Notes: generated by a model not told the origin, from the sequence alone. A DNA stretch of 64,000 bases from Sphingobacterium sp. lm-10 (GCF_023554555.1 NZ_JAMJWC010000002.1:558001-622000); one strand, 5' to 3'; positions 40,759 to 50,778 are shown, counted from the first letter of the stretch. Made by a program: numbers and translations.

Positions 40759-43485
40759 ATGACAAATTCTACCAAGGAAGAAGGGCGTAAGACCGAGCAT
40801 TGGCATGCTCAGGATGTTGATACCGTCGTGTCTACTCTCGATACAAATACCTCCGATGGCCTTAGTAAGGCCACGGCAAAGGAACTGCTGGATAAGCATG
40901 GACGCAATGAACTCCCACAAAAGAAAAAGGAAAGTACATTTATACGTTTTATAAAGCATTTCCATGATGTGCTGATCTATGTATTGCTCGCGGCTGCGGT
41001 TGTTACAACCATATTAGGGCATTATACCGATACGATTGTCATCATCCTGGTGGCTATTATCAATGCGGCGATCGGTTTTGTACAGGAGGGAAAAGCGGAG
41101 AAGGCGCTAGAAAGTATAAAAGGGATATTATCTCTCAAAGCAACCGTGCTACGCGATGGTAAGCGTAAAGAGATCGATGCCACGGAAGTCGTGCTTGGTG
41201 ACGTCGTGCTGCTATCGGCCGGCGATAAAGTTCCTGCCGACTTGCGCTTATTCGAATCGGATAACCTCAAGATCGAAGAGTCTGCCCTAACCGGTGAATC
41301 CGAATCTTCGGAAAAGGATACAGAAAAACTGGAGAAGGATGTAGATCTCGGTGACCGCAAAAATATGGCATACACCAGTACTACGGTAAGTAACGGTACT
41401 GGAAAAGGAGTAGTGACCGCTATCGGAAAAGATACGGAGATTGGTAAGATCAATCAAATGATGTCGGATGTGACACAATTGACTACTCCATTACTTCGCC
41501 AGACCGGCCAATTCGGGAAGACAGTCGCATTAGCTACGCTGGTATTGGCTGCAGCAACATTTGCTTATGGCTATTACTTGCGAGATTATGATACAGAAGA
41601 ACTGCTGTTATCGGTGATCGGCTTAGCGGTAGCAGCCATCCCGGAAGGTTTGCCGGCCATCCTTTCTATTATCTTGGCCATTGGTGTACAAAACTTGGCC
41701 AAACGCAATGCGATTATCCGCAACCTACCATCGGTAGAAACTTTGGGTTCCGTTTCGGTAATCTGTTCCGACAAAACCGGTACTTTGACGCGGAATGAGA
41801 TGACTGTGAAAGACATTGTGCTAGCCGAAGAAAAATACGACGTAACAGGCATAGGTTATTCGCCAGAGGAAGGTGAAATACAACAAGAGGAGAAAGAAGT
41901 CGACGTTGATGATGATGCTAACCTGAAAGAGCTATTACGCTGTATTTATATCTGTAATGAAGCTTCGTTGGACAAAGACAAAAATGGAGATTGGGCCATA
42001 AAAGGTGATCCGACTGAAGGGGCTTTGGTAACCGTATACAAAAAAAGTGGCTTGGATAAAGAGAAACCAAAAAGGGAATCTACTATACCATTCGACTCAG
42101 ATTATAAATATATGGCTACCCTAATCGAACAGGATGGTGAGGAAATAATGTACGTAAAAGGTGCGCCGGATCGACTCATTGAATTGGCAACAAAGCAGCT
42201 GGGGAAAGACGGCGAAGAGGTGGATATGGATGCCGATTATTGGGAAGAACAGGTGACCAAATTGGCCAAGCAGGGTAAAAGGCTGATTGCTGCCGGTTAC
42301 AAAAAGATGTCATCGGGTGGGTCTAAGATCGATCACGACGATTTAGAAGATGGCCTAGTAATGATTGGCTTAGCGGGTATTATTGATCCGCCGCGCGAAG
42401 AAGCGATCGAAGCGATCAAAATCTGTACAGATGCAGGCATTCGCGTAAAAATGATTACTGGGGATCATGTGGATACCGCTAAAGCCATTGGCAAAGAAAT
42501 GGGTATTGGTGATGGAGAAAAAGCTTGCCGTGGTGCCGATCTGGAAAAGATGAGTGACGAGGAAATGCGTAAAGCGGTAAAAGAGTACGATATCTTTGCC
42601 CGTACGAGCCCAGAACACAAATTGCGCTTGGTAGAGGCTTTACAAGCAGAAGGACGTATCTGTGCAATGACGGGCGACGGTGTGAACGATGCGCCTGCGT
42701 TGAAGAAAGCAGACGTGGGGATTGCGATGGGTATTAAAGGAACCGAGGTGACCAAAGATGCCTCAGAAATGGTATTAGCTGATGATAATTTCCGTACGAT
42801 CGTAGATGCAGTAGAAGAGGGAAGGCGTATTTATGACAACTTGAAAAAAACCATTCTCTTCATCTTGCCGACCAATGGGGCGGAAAGCTTGTTGATTATG
42901 GCAAGTATTCTGTTTGGTTATATTATGCCGTTGACTCCCCTGCAGATTCTGTGGGTAAACATGGTGACATCTGTGACAGTATCTTTGGCGTTAGCCTTTG
43001 AAGAGATTGAAGATGGGACTATGAAAAGGCCACCGCGAAAAGAAAAAGAACCCCTACTAAGCGGTTACTTCATTTGGCGTATTATATTCGTATCTGTGTT
43101 AATCGGAGGCGGAACCTTGTTTCTCGTGCAATACCTTACCGCACAGGGCGTAGACAACGGTACTATTCGTACGATTACGATGCAAACTATTGTAATTTCT
43201 CAGCTATTTCACTTGTTTAATTGTCGAAGTATCCACGGTACCGCGTTCGACAGCAAGTTCTTCTCCAATAAAGCCATTTACATCGTTGCGATCATTTTAT
43301 TTATCCTGCAAGCGGCAATTACCTATCTGCCGTTCATGAATAATATCTTTGACACCGAGCCTATTGCCTTATCATTTTGGCAATATCCGGTTTACTTAGG
43401 TATTGCAGTTTTTGTGATTGTGGAAATAGAGAAGTGGGTGGTGCGTAAGTTTGTGCTAACCAAGAAAGAGGAGCAGACAGCTTAA
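40759..43485 (+). CDS. P-type cation-transporting ATPase (P2A-like)
   Basis: A 908-residue ion pump. The phosphorylation site is Asp338 in CSDKTGTLTRNEM; the actuator motif is ALTGESES, the hinge is TGDGVNDAPALKKADVGIAM, and TM4 has the P2 signature IPEGLPA (Glu296). By motif alignment with SERCA, TM5 Asn706 and Glu709 match Asn768/Glu771, and TM6 Asn734 and Thr737 match Asn796/Thr799. The key Asp800 is Ser738 here (WVNMVTSVT). The transported ion is therefore uncertain. The N-terminal cation-ATPase domain and ten spans are complete. An upstream in-frame TTG (40708) is a less likely start. Confidence 0.92.
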   Translation: MTNSTKEEGRKTEHWHAQDVDTVVSTLDTNTSDGLSKATAKELLDKHGRNELPQKKKESTFIRFIKHFHDVLIYVLLAAAVVTTILGHYTDTIVIILVAIINAAIGFVQEGKAEKALESIKGILSLKATVLRDGKRKEIDATEVVLGDVVLLSAGDKVPADLRLFESDNLKIEESALTGESESSEKDTEKLEKDVDLGDRKNMAYTSTTVSNGTGKGVVTAIGKDTEIGKINQMMSDVTQLTTPLLRQTGQFGKTVALATLVLAAATFAYGYYLRDYDTEELLLSVIGLAVAAIPEGLPAILSIILAIGVQNLAKRNAIIRNLPSVETLGSVSVICSDKTGTLTRNEMTVKDIVLAEEKYDVTGIGYSPEEGEIQQEEKEVDVDDDANLKELLRCIYICNEASLDKDKNGDWAIKGDPTEGALVTVYKKSGLDKEKPKRESTIPFDSDYKYMATLIEQDGEEIMYVKGAPDRLIELATKQLGKDGEEVDMDADYWEEQVTKLAKQGKRLIAAGYKKMSSGGSKIDHDDLEDGLVMIGLAGIIDPPREEAIEAIKICTDAGIRVKMITGDHVDTAKAIGKEMGIGDGEKACRGADLEKMSDEEMRKAVKEYDIFARTSPEHKLRLVEALQAEGRICAMTGDGVNDAPALKKADVGIAMGIKGTEVTKDASEMVLADDNFRTIVDAVEEGRRIYDNLKKTILFILPTNGAESLLIMASILFGYIMPLTPLQILWVNMVTSVTVSLALAFEEIEDGTMKRPPRKEKEPLLSGYFIWRIIFVSVLIGGGTLFLVQYLTAQGVDNGTIRTITMQTIVISQLFHLFNCRSIHGTAFDSKFFSNKAIYIVAIILFILQAAITYLPFMNNIFDTEPIALSFWQYPVYLGIAVFVIVEIEKWVVRKFVLTKKEEQTA

Positions 43486-43510
43486 TATCGGCAACTATTT
43501 GTATATTAAG

Positions 43511-43543
43511 AATGGCCTTACCAATTCAATTGGTAAGGCCATT
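43511..43543 (+). terminator. Hairpin after the P-type ATPase
   Basis: Arms 43511-43526 and 43528-43543 (AATGGCCTTACCAATT and its complement). The stem is strong but the following T-run is poor. Confidence 0.7.
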
Positions 43544-43579
43544 ACACTTTAAAATATGGCTATCTAACTGAATAGATAG

Positions 43580-43756
43580 TTATTTTTTTCCGCCGGCAAC
43601 TTTGGAGATAATCCAAACAATTAAGGCGACTACCGCAACTACTGCGATTACTCCAACCCACACGCCTGCTTTGAAAATTCCTTCAATCACTTGACAACTT
43701 GTCAAAAGGTTGGCGGCTAACGTGAATAGTAACGCCATAGGTATAAATCTTTTCAT
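43580..43756 (-). CDS. Small lipoprotein with one membrane span
   Basis: A 58-residue protein. The N-terminus MKRFIPMALLFTLAANLLTS is a lipoprotein signal with the lipobox LLTSC. A short linker (QVIEGIFKAG) and a second hydrophobic segment (VWVGVIAVVAVVALIVWII) follow, ending SKVAGGKK. Similar short two-segment lipoproteins recur in Bacteroidota, with no known function. It is monocistronic between the ATPase and metE. Confidence 0.75.
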   Translation of the reverse strand: MKRFIPMALLFTLAANLLTSCQVIEGIFKAGVWVGVIAVVAVVALIVWIISKVAGGKK

Positions 43757-43842
43757 AATAGTTTTGTTTACCTATACGAACAACATTCGCGTCGTAATGT
43801 TTGTGAAGAGCGATTAGATTGAGCACTTTTAGAAGCGTATAA

Positions 43843-43880
43843 TAAATAACCCCGAAACGGAAACGTTTCGGGGTTATTTA
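43843..43880. terminator. Terminator downstream of metE
   Basis: Perfect 17-bp stem (TAAATAACCCCGAAACG and its complement) closed by a GAAA tetraloop. It serves metE on the minus strand. Confidence 0.93.
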
Positions 43881-43899
43881 TATTTTGATTAGCCGTGCG

Positions 43900-46212
43900 T
43901 TATTCTGCACGTAAAATCTTTGCAGCTTCTACCATAGATTCCAACGCTGCTTTGGTTTCTGGCCAAGCACGTGTTTTTAATCCACAGTCAGGATTTACCC
44001 ACAATTGTGCTGCAGGCACTACAGCTTTCGCTTTACGCAAGAGCTCCACCATTTCTTCTGTGCTAGGCACACGAGGCGAATGGATGTCATAAACACCTGG
44101 ACCGATATCATTCGGATATTTGAAATCACCGGCAAAGGCGTTTAACAACTTCATCTGAGAACGGGAAGTCTCGATCGTAATTACGTCTGCATCCATTGCC
44201 GCGATATCTTCAATCACATTATTGAATTCAGAGTAACACATGTGTGTGTGGATCTGTGTATCATCTTCCACGTTGGATGAAGAAACACGGAAAGCACGTA
44301 CCGCCCAGTTCAAGTAATCTTTTTGATCTGCTTTACGCAAAGGCAATCCCTCACGAATAGCAGGCTCATCAATTTGGATAATTTTGATCCCTGCTTTTTC
44401 CAAAGCTTGCACTTCATCTAAGATTGCTAAGGCGATTTGATAGGTTGTCGTAGAGCGCGGTTGATCGTTACGAACGAATGACCATTGCAAGATCGTTACC
44501 GGACCTGTTAACATACCTTTTACCGGACGCTCTGTCAAGGATTGTGCATAAGAAGACCAACGAACTGTCATATCTTGCGGGCGGTACACATCACCATAGA
44601 TAACTGGAGGTTTCACACAGCGTGAACCATAAGATTGTACCCAGCCGTACTGCGTGAAAGCATATCCCGCCAATTGCTCACCGAAATATTCCACCATGTC
44701 GTTACGCTCGAACTCACCATGTACTAATACGTCGATGTCTAATTGTTCTTGAAGACGAATGGTGTTTTCGGTTTCTTCCGCAATAGCTTTATCGTATTCT
44801 TCCTGAGAAATGGCTCCTTTTTTCAAATCAGCACGCCATTTACGTACGTCTTTTGTTTGTGGGAATGAACCGATTGTCGTGGTTGCGAAAGCAGGAAGAT
44901 TGAATTTTTCTTGTTGTGCTGATTTCCGATCTGCAAATAAGGAAGTACGTTTTGCATCATCGTCTGTGATGTTGCTGGTACGTGTTTTTACCTCTGGTTT
45001 GTGGATCAATGGAGAAGTACGACGGCTTTCTGCGGCCGCTTTGTTGCTTTCGAAACGTTTTTCTGTCTCTGCATCTACCTCCCCGTCAGCCAATACAGCT
45101 AGGTCTTTTACTTCTGCTAATTTCTGCTTAGCGAATGCTAGCCAATTTTTAACCTCGGCAGGAAGAGATTCTTCGTTTTTCTCATTGTCCAAGTCAAATG
45201 GTACATGCAATAAAGAAGACGCTGGTGCTATCCAAACACGGTCTTTCCCTAATGTATCTACTGCTTGTTGGATTTTGCCTAATGATTTTTCGTAATCATT
45301 TTTCCAAATATTACGGCCTTCTACCACACCTAATGAAAGAGTTAGAGAAGCAGGAACTTTTGCCAAGATGGTATCCAATTGATCTTCACCGCGTACCAAG
45401 TCGATATGTAAGGCGTGTACTGGAAGGTTCAACGCCAAATCTTCATTATCTTTTAACGCTTCAAAATACGTTGTTGCGATCAGTTTGGTGTCGCCCGCTG
45501 CGGCATTTAATTTCTCAAATACCATTTTATACAAACCTTTTACTTTTTCGTCGATATCCAACGCCAGGTACGGCTCATCAATTTGGATATATTGTGCACC
45601 AGCCGCCGCCAATTTGGAAACGATCTCTTCGTATACTGGCAATAAACGCTCGATTAGATCGATACGATCAAAACCCTCTTCTTTTTCTTTTCCTAATAAA
45701 AGGTAGGTGATGGGGCCAATTAATACTGGCTTCGTTTCAATGCCTAATGACTTCGCCTCGTTGTATTCTTTTAAGAATTTTTCAGAAGTTAATTTGAATT
45801 CCTGATTTTTGGTGAATTCGGGAACCATGTAATGGTAGTTGGTGTCGAACCATTTCGTCATTTCCATGGCCGTCACATCAACACCTTCTGCCTGGAAACC
45901 TCTTGCTAACGCAAAATATAGATCTAAACTGTATTCTCCGTCAATCTTATTTAAAAGCGATTGATAGCGCGCAGGCACTGCTCCGATCGTAAGGGATAAA
46001 TCCAATACTTGATCATAAAAGGAAAAATCATTGGACGGGATTAAGGTAAAGCCATTCTCCTGTTGTAATTTCCAGTTAGCTTCACGAATGCTTTTTGCTG
46101 TATTTAGAAGTTCCTCTTGGGTGATTTTTTTAGCCCAGTAAGCTTCATTCGCCTTTTTCAATTCGCGGAATGGTCCTACTCTTGGATAACCTAAGTTGTT
46201 TGTCGTTAACAT
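43900..46212 (-). CDS. metE: Cobalamin-independent methionine synthase
   Basis: A 770-residue two-barrel enzyme transferring the methyl group of 5-methyltetrahydrofolate (polyglutamate) to homocysteine. The N-terminal start LGYPRVGPFRELKKANEAYW is typical. The catalytic C-terminal barrel carries the zinc ligands in QIHTHMCYSEFN (His and Cys) and WVNPDCGLKTR (Cys743). It is controlled by the SAM-I riboswitch at 46287-46400, so expression should fall when S-adenosylmethionine is plentiful. Confidence 0.97.
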   Translation of the reverse strand: MLTTNNLGYPRVGPFRELKKANEAYWAKKITQEELLNTAKSIREANWKLQQENGFTLIPSNDFSFYDQVLDLSLTIGAVPARYQSLLNKIDGEYSLDLYFALARGFQAEGVDVTAMEMTKWFDTNYHYMVPEFTKNQEFKLTSEKFLKEYNEAKSLGIETKPVLIGPITYLLLGKEKEEGFDRIDLIERLLPVYEEIVSKLAAAGAQYIQIDEPYLALDIDEKVKGLYKMVFEKLNAAAGDTKLIATTYFEALKDNEDLALNLPVHALHIDLVRGEDQLDTILAKVPASLTLSLGVVEGRNIWKNDYEKSLGKIQQAVDTLGKDRVWIAPASSLLHVPFDLDNEKNEESLPAEVKNWLAFAKQKLAEVKDLAVLADGEVDAETEKRFESNKAAAESRRTSPLIHKPEVKTRTSNITDDDAKRTSLFADRKSAQQEKFNLPAFATTTIGSFPQTKDVRKWRADLKKGAISQEEYDKAIAEETENTIRLQEQLDIDVLVHGEFERNDMVEYFGEQLAGYAFTQYGWVQSYGSRCVKPPVIYGDVYRPQDMTVRWSSYAQSLTERPVKGMLTGPVTILQWSFVRNDQPRSTTTYQIALAILDEVQALEKAGIKIIQIDEPAIREGLPLRKADQKDYLNWAVRAFRVSSSNVEDDTQIHTHMCYSEFNNVIEDIAAMDADVITIETSRSQMKLLNAFAGDFKYPNDIGPGVYDIHSPRVPSTEEMVELLRKAKAVVPAAQLWVNPDCGLKTRAWPETKAALESMVEAAKILRAE

Positions 46213-46286
46213 AGTTTTATTTCTCTAATTTTTTTCGGATGTAATACTTTGCTATTAGAGAATGGCACCAGAAACAGTGACTTCAG

Positions 46287-46400
46287 CTTATCTTTCTCTT
46301 ATTGTTCCCGTACAGGGTAAGAGTAGAATGTAGCACCTTGTCCAAGTGACAGGTTGCCAAGGCTTCAACGGGTCTATTCCCTCTGCCTTTCTCTATAAGC
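46287..46400 (-). promoter_or_regulatory. SAM-I (S-box) riboswitch upstream of metE
   Basis: On the minus strand the region begins GCTTATAGAGAAAGGCAGAG and contains the S-box core elements GAGGGAATAGACCCG (P2 and kink-turn side), TTGAAGCCTTGGCAACC and AAGGTGCTACATTC (J3/4-P3 region). It closes with AGAGAAAGATAAGC, which pairs with the 5' end as P1. The order and spacing fit the SAM-I aptamer. About 75 bases separate it from the metE ATG; the expression platform lies there. Confidence 0.93.
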
Positions 46401-46467
46401 ATCACAAACTTAGATAACAAAAGTATAAAATCCAAATTTCTAGAGAAAAGAGGACGCAAATAATCAG

Positions 46468-47157
46468 CTAGCTGACCAAAAGCTTGTATCCTTTGCCATG
46501 CACATTTACGATTTCCACATTCGGATCTTCTTTAAGATATTTCCGAAGCTTACTCAGGAATACATCCATGCTTCTACCGGTGAAATAGTTGTCGTCATGC
46601 CAGATCTTCACCAACGCTTCTTCGCGCGTCAACACATCATTCTTCTTGAGACAAAGCAGACGCAACAGTTCGGCCTCCTTAGTAGATAACTTCTGCTGCT
46701 GCCCCTTATAGGAGATCACTTGACTGGTATAATCAAAGAAATAACCACCAATCTCAAACTTGTCTGGTGTTTCATCATCTTTATCGCGAGACGAACGTTT
46801 AAGCAGGGCGTTGATGCGCAACAACAGCTCTTCTACACGAAACGGCTTCGTAATATAGTCATCACCACCCAATTCAAATGCTTGGGTTTTGTCTTCCATC
46901 ATTCCTTTGGCTGTGGCAAAGATAATTGGCACTGTTTGATCCACTTTGCGCACATCTTTCCCCAAAGAGAAGCCGTCTTTTTTTGGCATCATAACATCGA
47001 AAATGCACAGATCAAATTCATCCTTGCGGAATGCTTCCAATGCTTCCATGCCATCCTTGCACAGTACGACATCAAATTTACCCTTGAGTTCGAGGTAATC
47101 TTTCAAGAGATCGCCAAGATTGGGATCGTCTTCTGCTAGTAGTATTTTTTGAGACAT
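46468..47157 (-). CDS. OmpR-family response regulator
   Basis: A 229-residue two-component regulator. The receiver domain has the phospho-acceptor Asp54 (DLCIFDVMMPKKDG), acidic pocket AEDD and Lys in DDYITKPFR. A winged-helix DNA-binding domain follows (TGRSMDVFLSKLRKYL, then VNVHGKGYKLLV). It is encoded 26 bases after its sensor kinase. Target genes are not evident. Confidence 0.94.
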   Translation of the reverse strand: MSQKILLAEDDPNLGDLLKDYLELKGKFDVVLCKDGMEALEAFRKDEFDLCIFDVMMPKKDGFSLGKDVRKVDQTVPIIFATAKGMMEDKTQAFELGGDDYITKPFRVEELLLRINALLKRSSRDKDDETPDKFEIGGYFFDYTSQVISYKGQQQKLSTKEAELLRLLCLKKNDVLTREEALVKIWHDDNYFTGRSMDVFLSKLRKYLKEDPNVEIVNVHGKGYKLLVS

Positions 47158-47183
47158 AAATTTGTTTTAATGTATATTAATAA

Positions 47184-49061
47184 TCAAGCTCTGCTTGTGC
47201 TATCGGTACTGTGGAGTGGTAAAGTCACCTCAAATTGTGTGCCTTTATCTCGTTCGCTTTTTACAGAGATCTTGCCATTGAGGATCTTGATGATGTTATT
47301 GACATAACTTAGCCCCAACCCGAAGCCTTTTACATTGTGAATATTCCCTGTTGGTATTCGGTAAAATTGATCAAATATTTTTTCCTGATGATCCTTCGAC
47401 ATCCCGACTCCTTTATCTGCAACGGATAAGGTTATGCTGTTTTTGGTGCTGTAGGTACGAACGGTTATGTCCGGAGTGTCTTTGCTATATTTAATGGCAT
47501 TGTCTAGTAAATTGAACATCACATTAGAAAGATGCAGCTCATCACCAATCACCACATCGTGCGTAGCGGATAAGTCCACCTGTAAGTTTCCGCCAGCTTT
47601 CTCCAATTGCAGGTGCATGCTTTCCAGCACGTCAGACATAAGCGCGTTAATAGGTACTTTAGTACGCTCGATATTCAGGTTTTCTTTCTCAAGGCGTGCT
47701 ATGTTCAATACACGCTCAATATGTGAACCTAACCGTATATTCTCATCATAGATGATATTAGCCAACTTATTGACCCGGTTTTCGTTGGAGGCAATTTCTT
47801 TGTCTCGAAGCGATTCGCTCGCAATCATGATCGTAGCCACCGGTGTTTTGAACTCGTGCGTCATGTTGTTGATGAAGTCTGTCTTCATCTCCGATATTTT
47901 CTTCTGCCTAAAAATGATCGTGAGTGTGTAGGCAAAGCAGCCAACTAGTAACGACAATAAAGCGAGCACGGCAATCACCATAAAACTCATGTTCCCGGCA
48001 ATATGGCTCTCTTTGTATGGGAAGTATATAGACAATAAACCGGGAGATTTTCCTTGATCGCCTTGGAACAAAGCAGTGCTGTATTCCATAGCATCTGTCA
48101 AACGTACCGGGTCTTCTAAATGCGAACCAGCCTGAATGATAAGCGCAGCACTAGGGTTGGGTCTGATCTGCATCAAAAAAGGAGACACGATCCCGCGAAT
48201 GTGTAATTCTTCCTCCAAATAACTCATAGCCAAGTCTGCATTAATCCTTTCTTTCAACGGGCGCTTCGACATAGCGATGCTCGCTGTAATATCTTCGATA
48301 ACTTTACTGTCTTTACCCCCTAAGATGGCTACGGTATCATAGAGGTTAGTGGCTACAGAGAGTTTTCTGAAATTCAGGTTTTTCAGTTCTTGTTCTACTT
48401 CTTGTAAGCGTATTAGAGTAGATTTATCCTCGGTAGGAGGCAAGGTAGCCCAGGCAAATGAGTGCACTTGGAGTGTAGCATCATTCACAATAGGAATGAT
48501 GAAGCGTGTGCTGTCATCTCGAGCAGAAATTTCGGAAACACGTTTACTGGCGCCTACCACCGTAGATATAGTGGGTAAAGTAGGGTCTTGAATATCGTAG
48601 CTTTTCTCAATAGAAAAAGTAATCAGTTGGTGATAATCCTTCCTTCGTACATACGTTTCGAAGAATGCGTTACTGACGTAGGCCGCATTTGGAAAATTTC
48701 TTTTTAGGTCTTCTTCTTCGTTTCTATAGCGATCTCGCGCATCGAAGTTTTTCACCCTAAGCTTATTGATCTCATCTTGCAAGGCAATTTGTTCTGCCAG
48801 AATAACTTCTTTTTCCCGCTGAAGCTTTTGATCTTTAGCAAATTTTACCTGATTTAATTTTGCTTGTTTTCTAGTGAATTCATATACCTCATGGCGCTCT
48901 ATTTTGTTGGCCACTACTGATAGCGAGGCGTTTACGCTCTCGTCAAAGATTTGAGATTTCTGAATATAGGATTGGCGAATGAAGTAGTACTGCATGGCCA
49001 TCACACCGAGTAGCGCGATAGACATAAACCAGATAATTAAGGTAATACTTCTCTTCTTCAT
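47184..49061 (-). CDS. Membrane sensor histidine kinase
   Basis: A 625-residue kinase with spans at about 7-27 and 358-384 framing a periplasmic domain of about 330 residues that starts with a coiled coil (60-105). The dimerisation/phosphotransfer helix holds His402 (NNMTHEFKTPVATIM). The ATPase domain shows the N box (NVMFNLLDNAIKYSK), G1 (VADKGVGMS) and G2 (VKGFGLGLSYV). It forms an operon with the OmpR-type regulator downstream. The signal is unknown. Confidence 0.94.
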   Translation of the reverse strand: MKKRSITLIIWFMSIALLGVMAMQYYFIRQSYIQKSQIFDESVNASLSVVANKIERHEVYEFTRKQAKLNQVKFAKDQKLQREKEVILAEQIALQDEINKLRVKNFDARDRYRNEEEDLKRNFPNAAYVSNAFFETYVRRKDYHQLITFSIEKSYDIQDPTLPTISTVVGASKRVSEISARDDSTRFIIPIVNDATLQVHSFAWATLPPTEDKSTLIRLQEVEQELKNLNFRKLSVATNLYDTVAILGGKDSKVIEDITASIAMSKRPLKERINADLAMSYLEEELHIRGIVSPFLMQIRPNPSAALIIQAGSHLEDPVRLTDAMEYSTALFQGDQGKSPGLLSIYFPYKESHIAGNMSFMVIAVLALLSLLVGCFAYTLTIIFRQKKISEMKTDFINNMTHEFKTPVATIMIASESLRDKEIASNENRVNKLANIIYDENIRLGSHIERVLNIARLEKENLNIERTKVPINALMSDVLESMHLQLEKAGGNLQVDLSATHDVVIGDELHLSNVMFNLLDNAIKYSKDTPDITVRTYSTKNSITLSVADKGVGMSKDHQEKIFDQFYRIPTGNIHNVKGFGLGLSYVNNIIKILNGKISVKSERDKGTQFEVTLPLHSTDSTSRA

Positions 49062-49163
49062 ATGTGCAAAAATAATTAGGCAAATGCGGTCTACAGGGAC
49101 TTTAACACAATTTAACAGCCCTTTGCCCTATAGGTTGTCTGCTTCTCGATGGGCATTAAACCA

Positions 49164-49197
49164 AGACAGTCACCAAGGAGAACCTTGGTGACTGTCT
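49164..49197 (-). terminator. Terminator downstream of pyk
   Basis: 15-bp perfect stem AGACAGTCACCAAGG/CCTTGGTGACTGTCT with a 4-base loop. The minus-strand 3' side is moderately T-rich. Confidence 0.8.
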
Positions 49198-49230
49198 AAA
49201 TATAGGGTTTTAAAACGCTAAAGTGTCAGA

Positions 49231-50664
49231 TTACTGCACTTCAGAAACACGAATCGTATTCGTTCTACCTTTAGCGTGCAATGGTGTAGAAGCTGTGTTA
49301 ATCACTATTTGGCCTGGGTTCACCAATTTGTGCATCTTCAATAATTCATTTACATCTTGAATGGTACCGTCTGTACTTTCGAATTTATCGTAGATAAATG
49401 TCTGCACACCCCATACCAAGCTTAGCATAGTCAATAGTTTTTTATTACCAGTAAACACATAAATATCTGCATTCGGGCGGTAACTTGCGATTTCTAGTGC
49501 AGTATATCCGGATGATGTCATAGCTACAATAGCAGAAGCATTTGTCTTCTCAGCCAAGAAAACAGAACTACTACAGATCGCATCGGCTACCTTGGTGATG
49601 TTTACTGATTCGCCATTTTCTTTCTCGCTGTAATAGGGGTAAGAAGTGGATTCTACGTGTGTAATGATTTTCGCCATGGTCTCGATAACGATCTCTGGAA
49701 ATTCACCCACAGAAGTTTCTCCACTAAGCATCACAGCATCTGCACCATCCAACACAGAATTAGCCACGTCATTTACCTCGGCACGCGTAGGACGTGGAGT
49801 AGTAGTCATTGTTTCCAACATTTGGGTAGCGATGATCACTGGCTTAGAAAGGTCGCGACATTTTTGTACAATGATTTTTTGCAATCCGGGTACTTCCTCC
49901 ATTGGAAGCTCAACCCCCAAGTCACCACGTGCTACCATAATCGCATCCGTTTCTGCAATGATAGCATCGATATTCTCGATCGCCTCTGGTTTCTCGATTT
50001 TAGCGATGATTTTTGCCTGAGAGCCTTTTTTAGCAATGATTTCTTTACACTGCACGATATCTTCTGCCGAACGGACAAACGACATCGCGATCCAGTCTGC
50101 ACCGTGATCCAAAGCAAAATCCAAGTTATCTAGATCTTCTTCGGTAAGCGATGGAATAGAAACTTTTGTGTTAGGAAGGTTTACGCCTTTACGAGAAGTC
50201 AATATGCCTCCATGTACTACAGTACAGGTAACAGTATCTTTACGGTTGGTAGAGATGACACGAAGTTGAAGTTTACCATCATCTAGCAAGATAACCTCGT
50301 TTTCCTTCACATCGTTAGGGAAATTTTGGTAGGTGATATAGATGCTGCTCTCGTCGCCGATTTTCTCGTGCGTTGTAATTTCTACACGGCTGCCATTCAC
50401 CAAGATAGCACCACCTTCTTTCATTTTTCCGATCCGGATTTTTGGACCTTGTAAATCCGCAAGGATGCCAACATTGTATGGATTTTCCTGATTTATCTCA
50501 TTAATCGTTTTGATTACTTTCAGGTGATCTTCTTGAGCACCGTGAGAAAAGTTAAGACGGCATACATCGACACCCTTAGCAATCAAACGAGTCAAAACTT
50601 CTTTATTGGCTGAAGCGGGGCCGATTGTCGCAACAATCTTGGTCCGCTTTTTGAGCTTTTCCAT
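49231..50664 (-). CDS. pyk: Pyruvate kinase
   Basis: A 477-residue glycolytic enzyme converting phosphoenolpyruvate and ADP to pyruvate and ATP. Motifs are KIVATIGPASANKEVL, VDVCRLNFSHGAQEDH, the catalytic-site IIAKIEKPEAIENID, the active-site segment AIMVARGDLGVELP and MLSGETSVGEFP. The C-terminal allosteric domain is complete (KGRTNTIRV). There is no C-terminal PEP-utiliser extension. Confidence 0.97.
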   Translation of the reverse strand: MEKLKKRTKIVATIGPASANKEVLTRLIAKGVDVCRLNFSHGAQEDHLKVIKTINEINQENPYNVGILADLQGPKIRIGKMKEGGAILVNGSRVEITTHEKIGDESSIYITYQNFPNDVKENEVILLDDGKLQLRVISTNRKDTVTCTVVHGGILTSRKGVNLPNTKVSIPSLTEEDLDNLDFALDHGADWIAMSFVRSAEDIVQCKEIIAKKGSQAKIIAKIEKPEAIENIDAIIAETDAIMVARGDLGVELPMEEVPGLQKIIVQKCRDLSKPVIIATQMLETMTTTPRPTRAEVNDVANSVLDGADAVMLSGETSVGEFPEIVIETMAKIITHVESTSYPYYSEKENGESVNITKVADAICSSSVFLAEKTNASAIVAMTSSGYTALEIASYRPNADIYVFTGNKKLLTMLSLVWGVQTFIYDKFESTDGTIQDVNELLKMHKLVNPGQIVINTASTPLHAKGRTNTIRVSEVQ

Positions 50665-50778
50665 TTACTTTATATTTATGTTTCTTTAAATCAATTCTTG
50701 TAATATAGTGGTGGTAATTAGGGAAATGCCTTTCTGCCAATCACTATGTAAGTGTACCAATTACACTTTAATAAATCG

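Noticed and set aside
41022..41453. 143-codon minus-strand serine-rich frame inside the P-type ATPase
   Set aside because: Serine-rich reverse translation of charged codons; a shadow of the ATPase gene.
45198..45710. 170-codon plus-strand open frame inside metE
   Set aside because: It is the antisense shadow of a strongly conserved metE reading frame.
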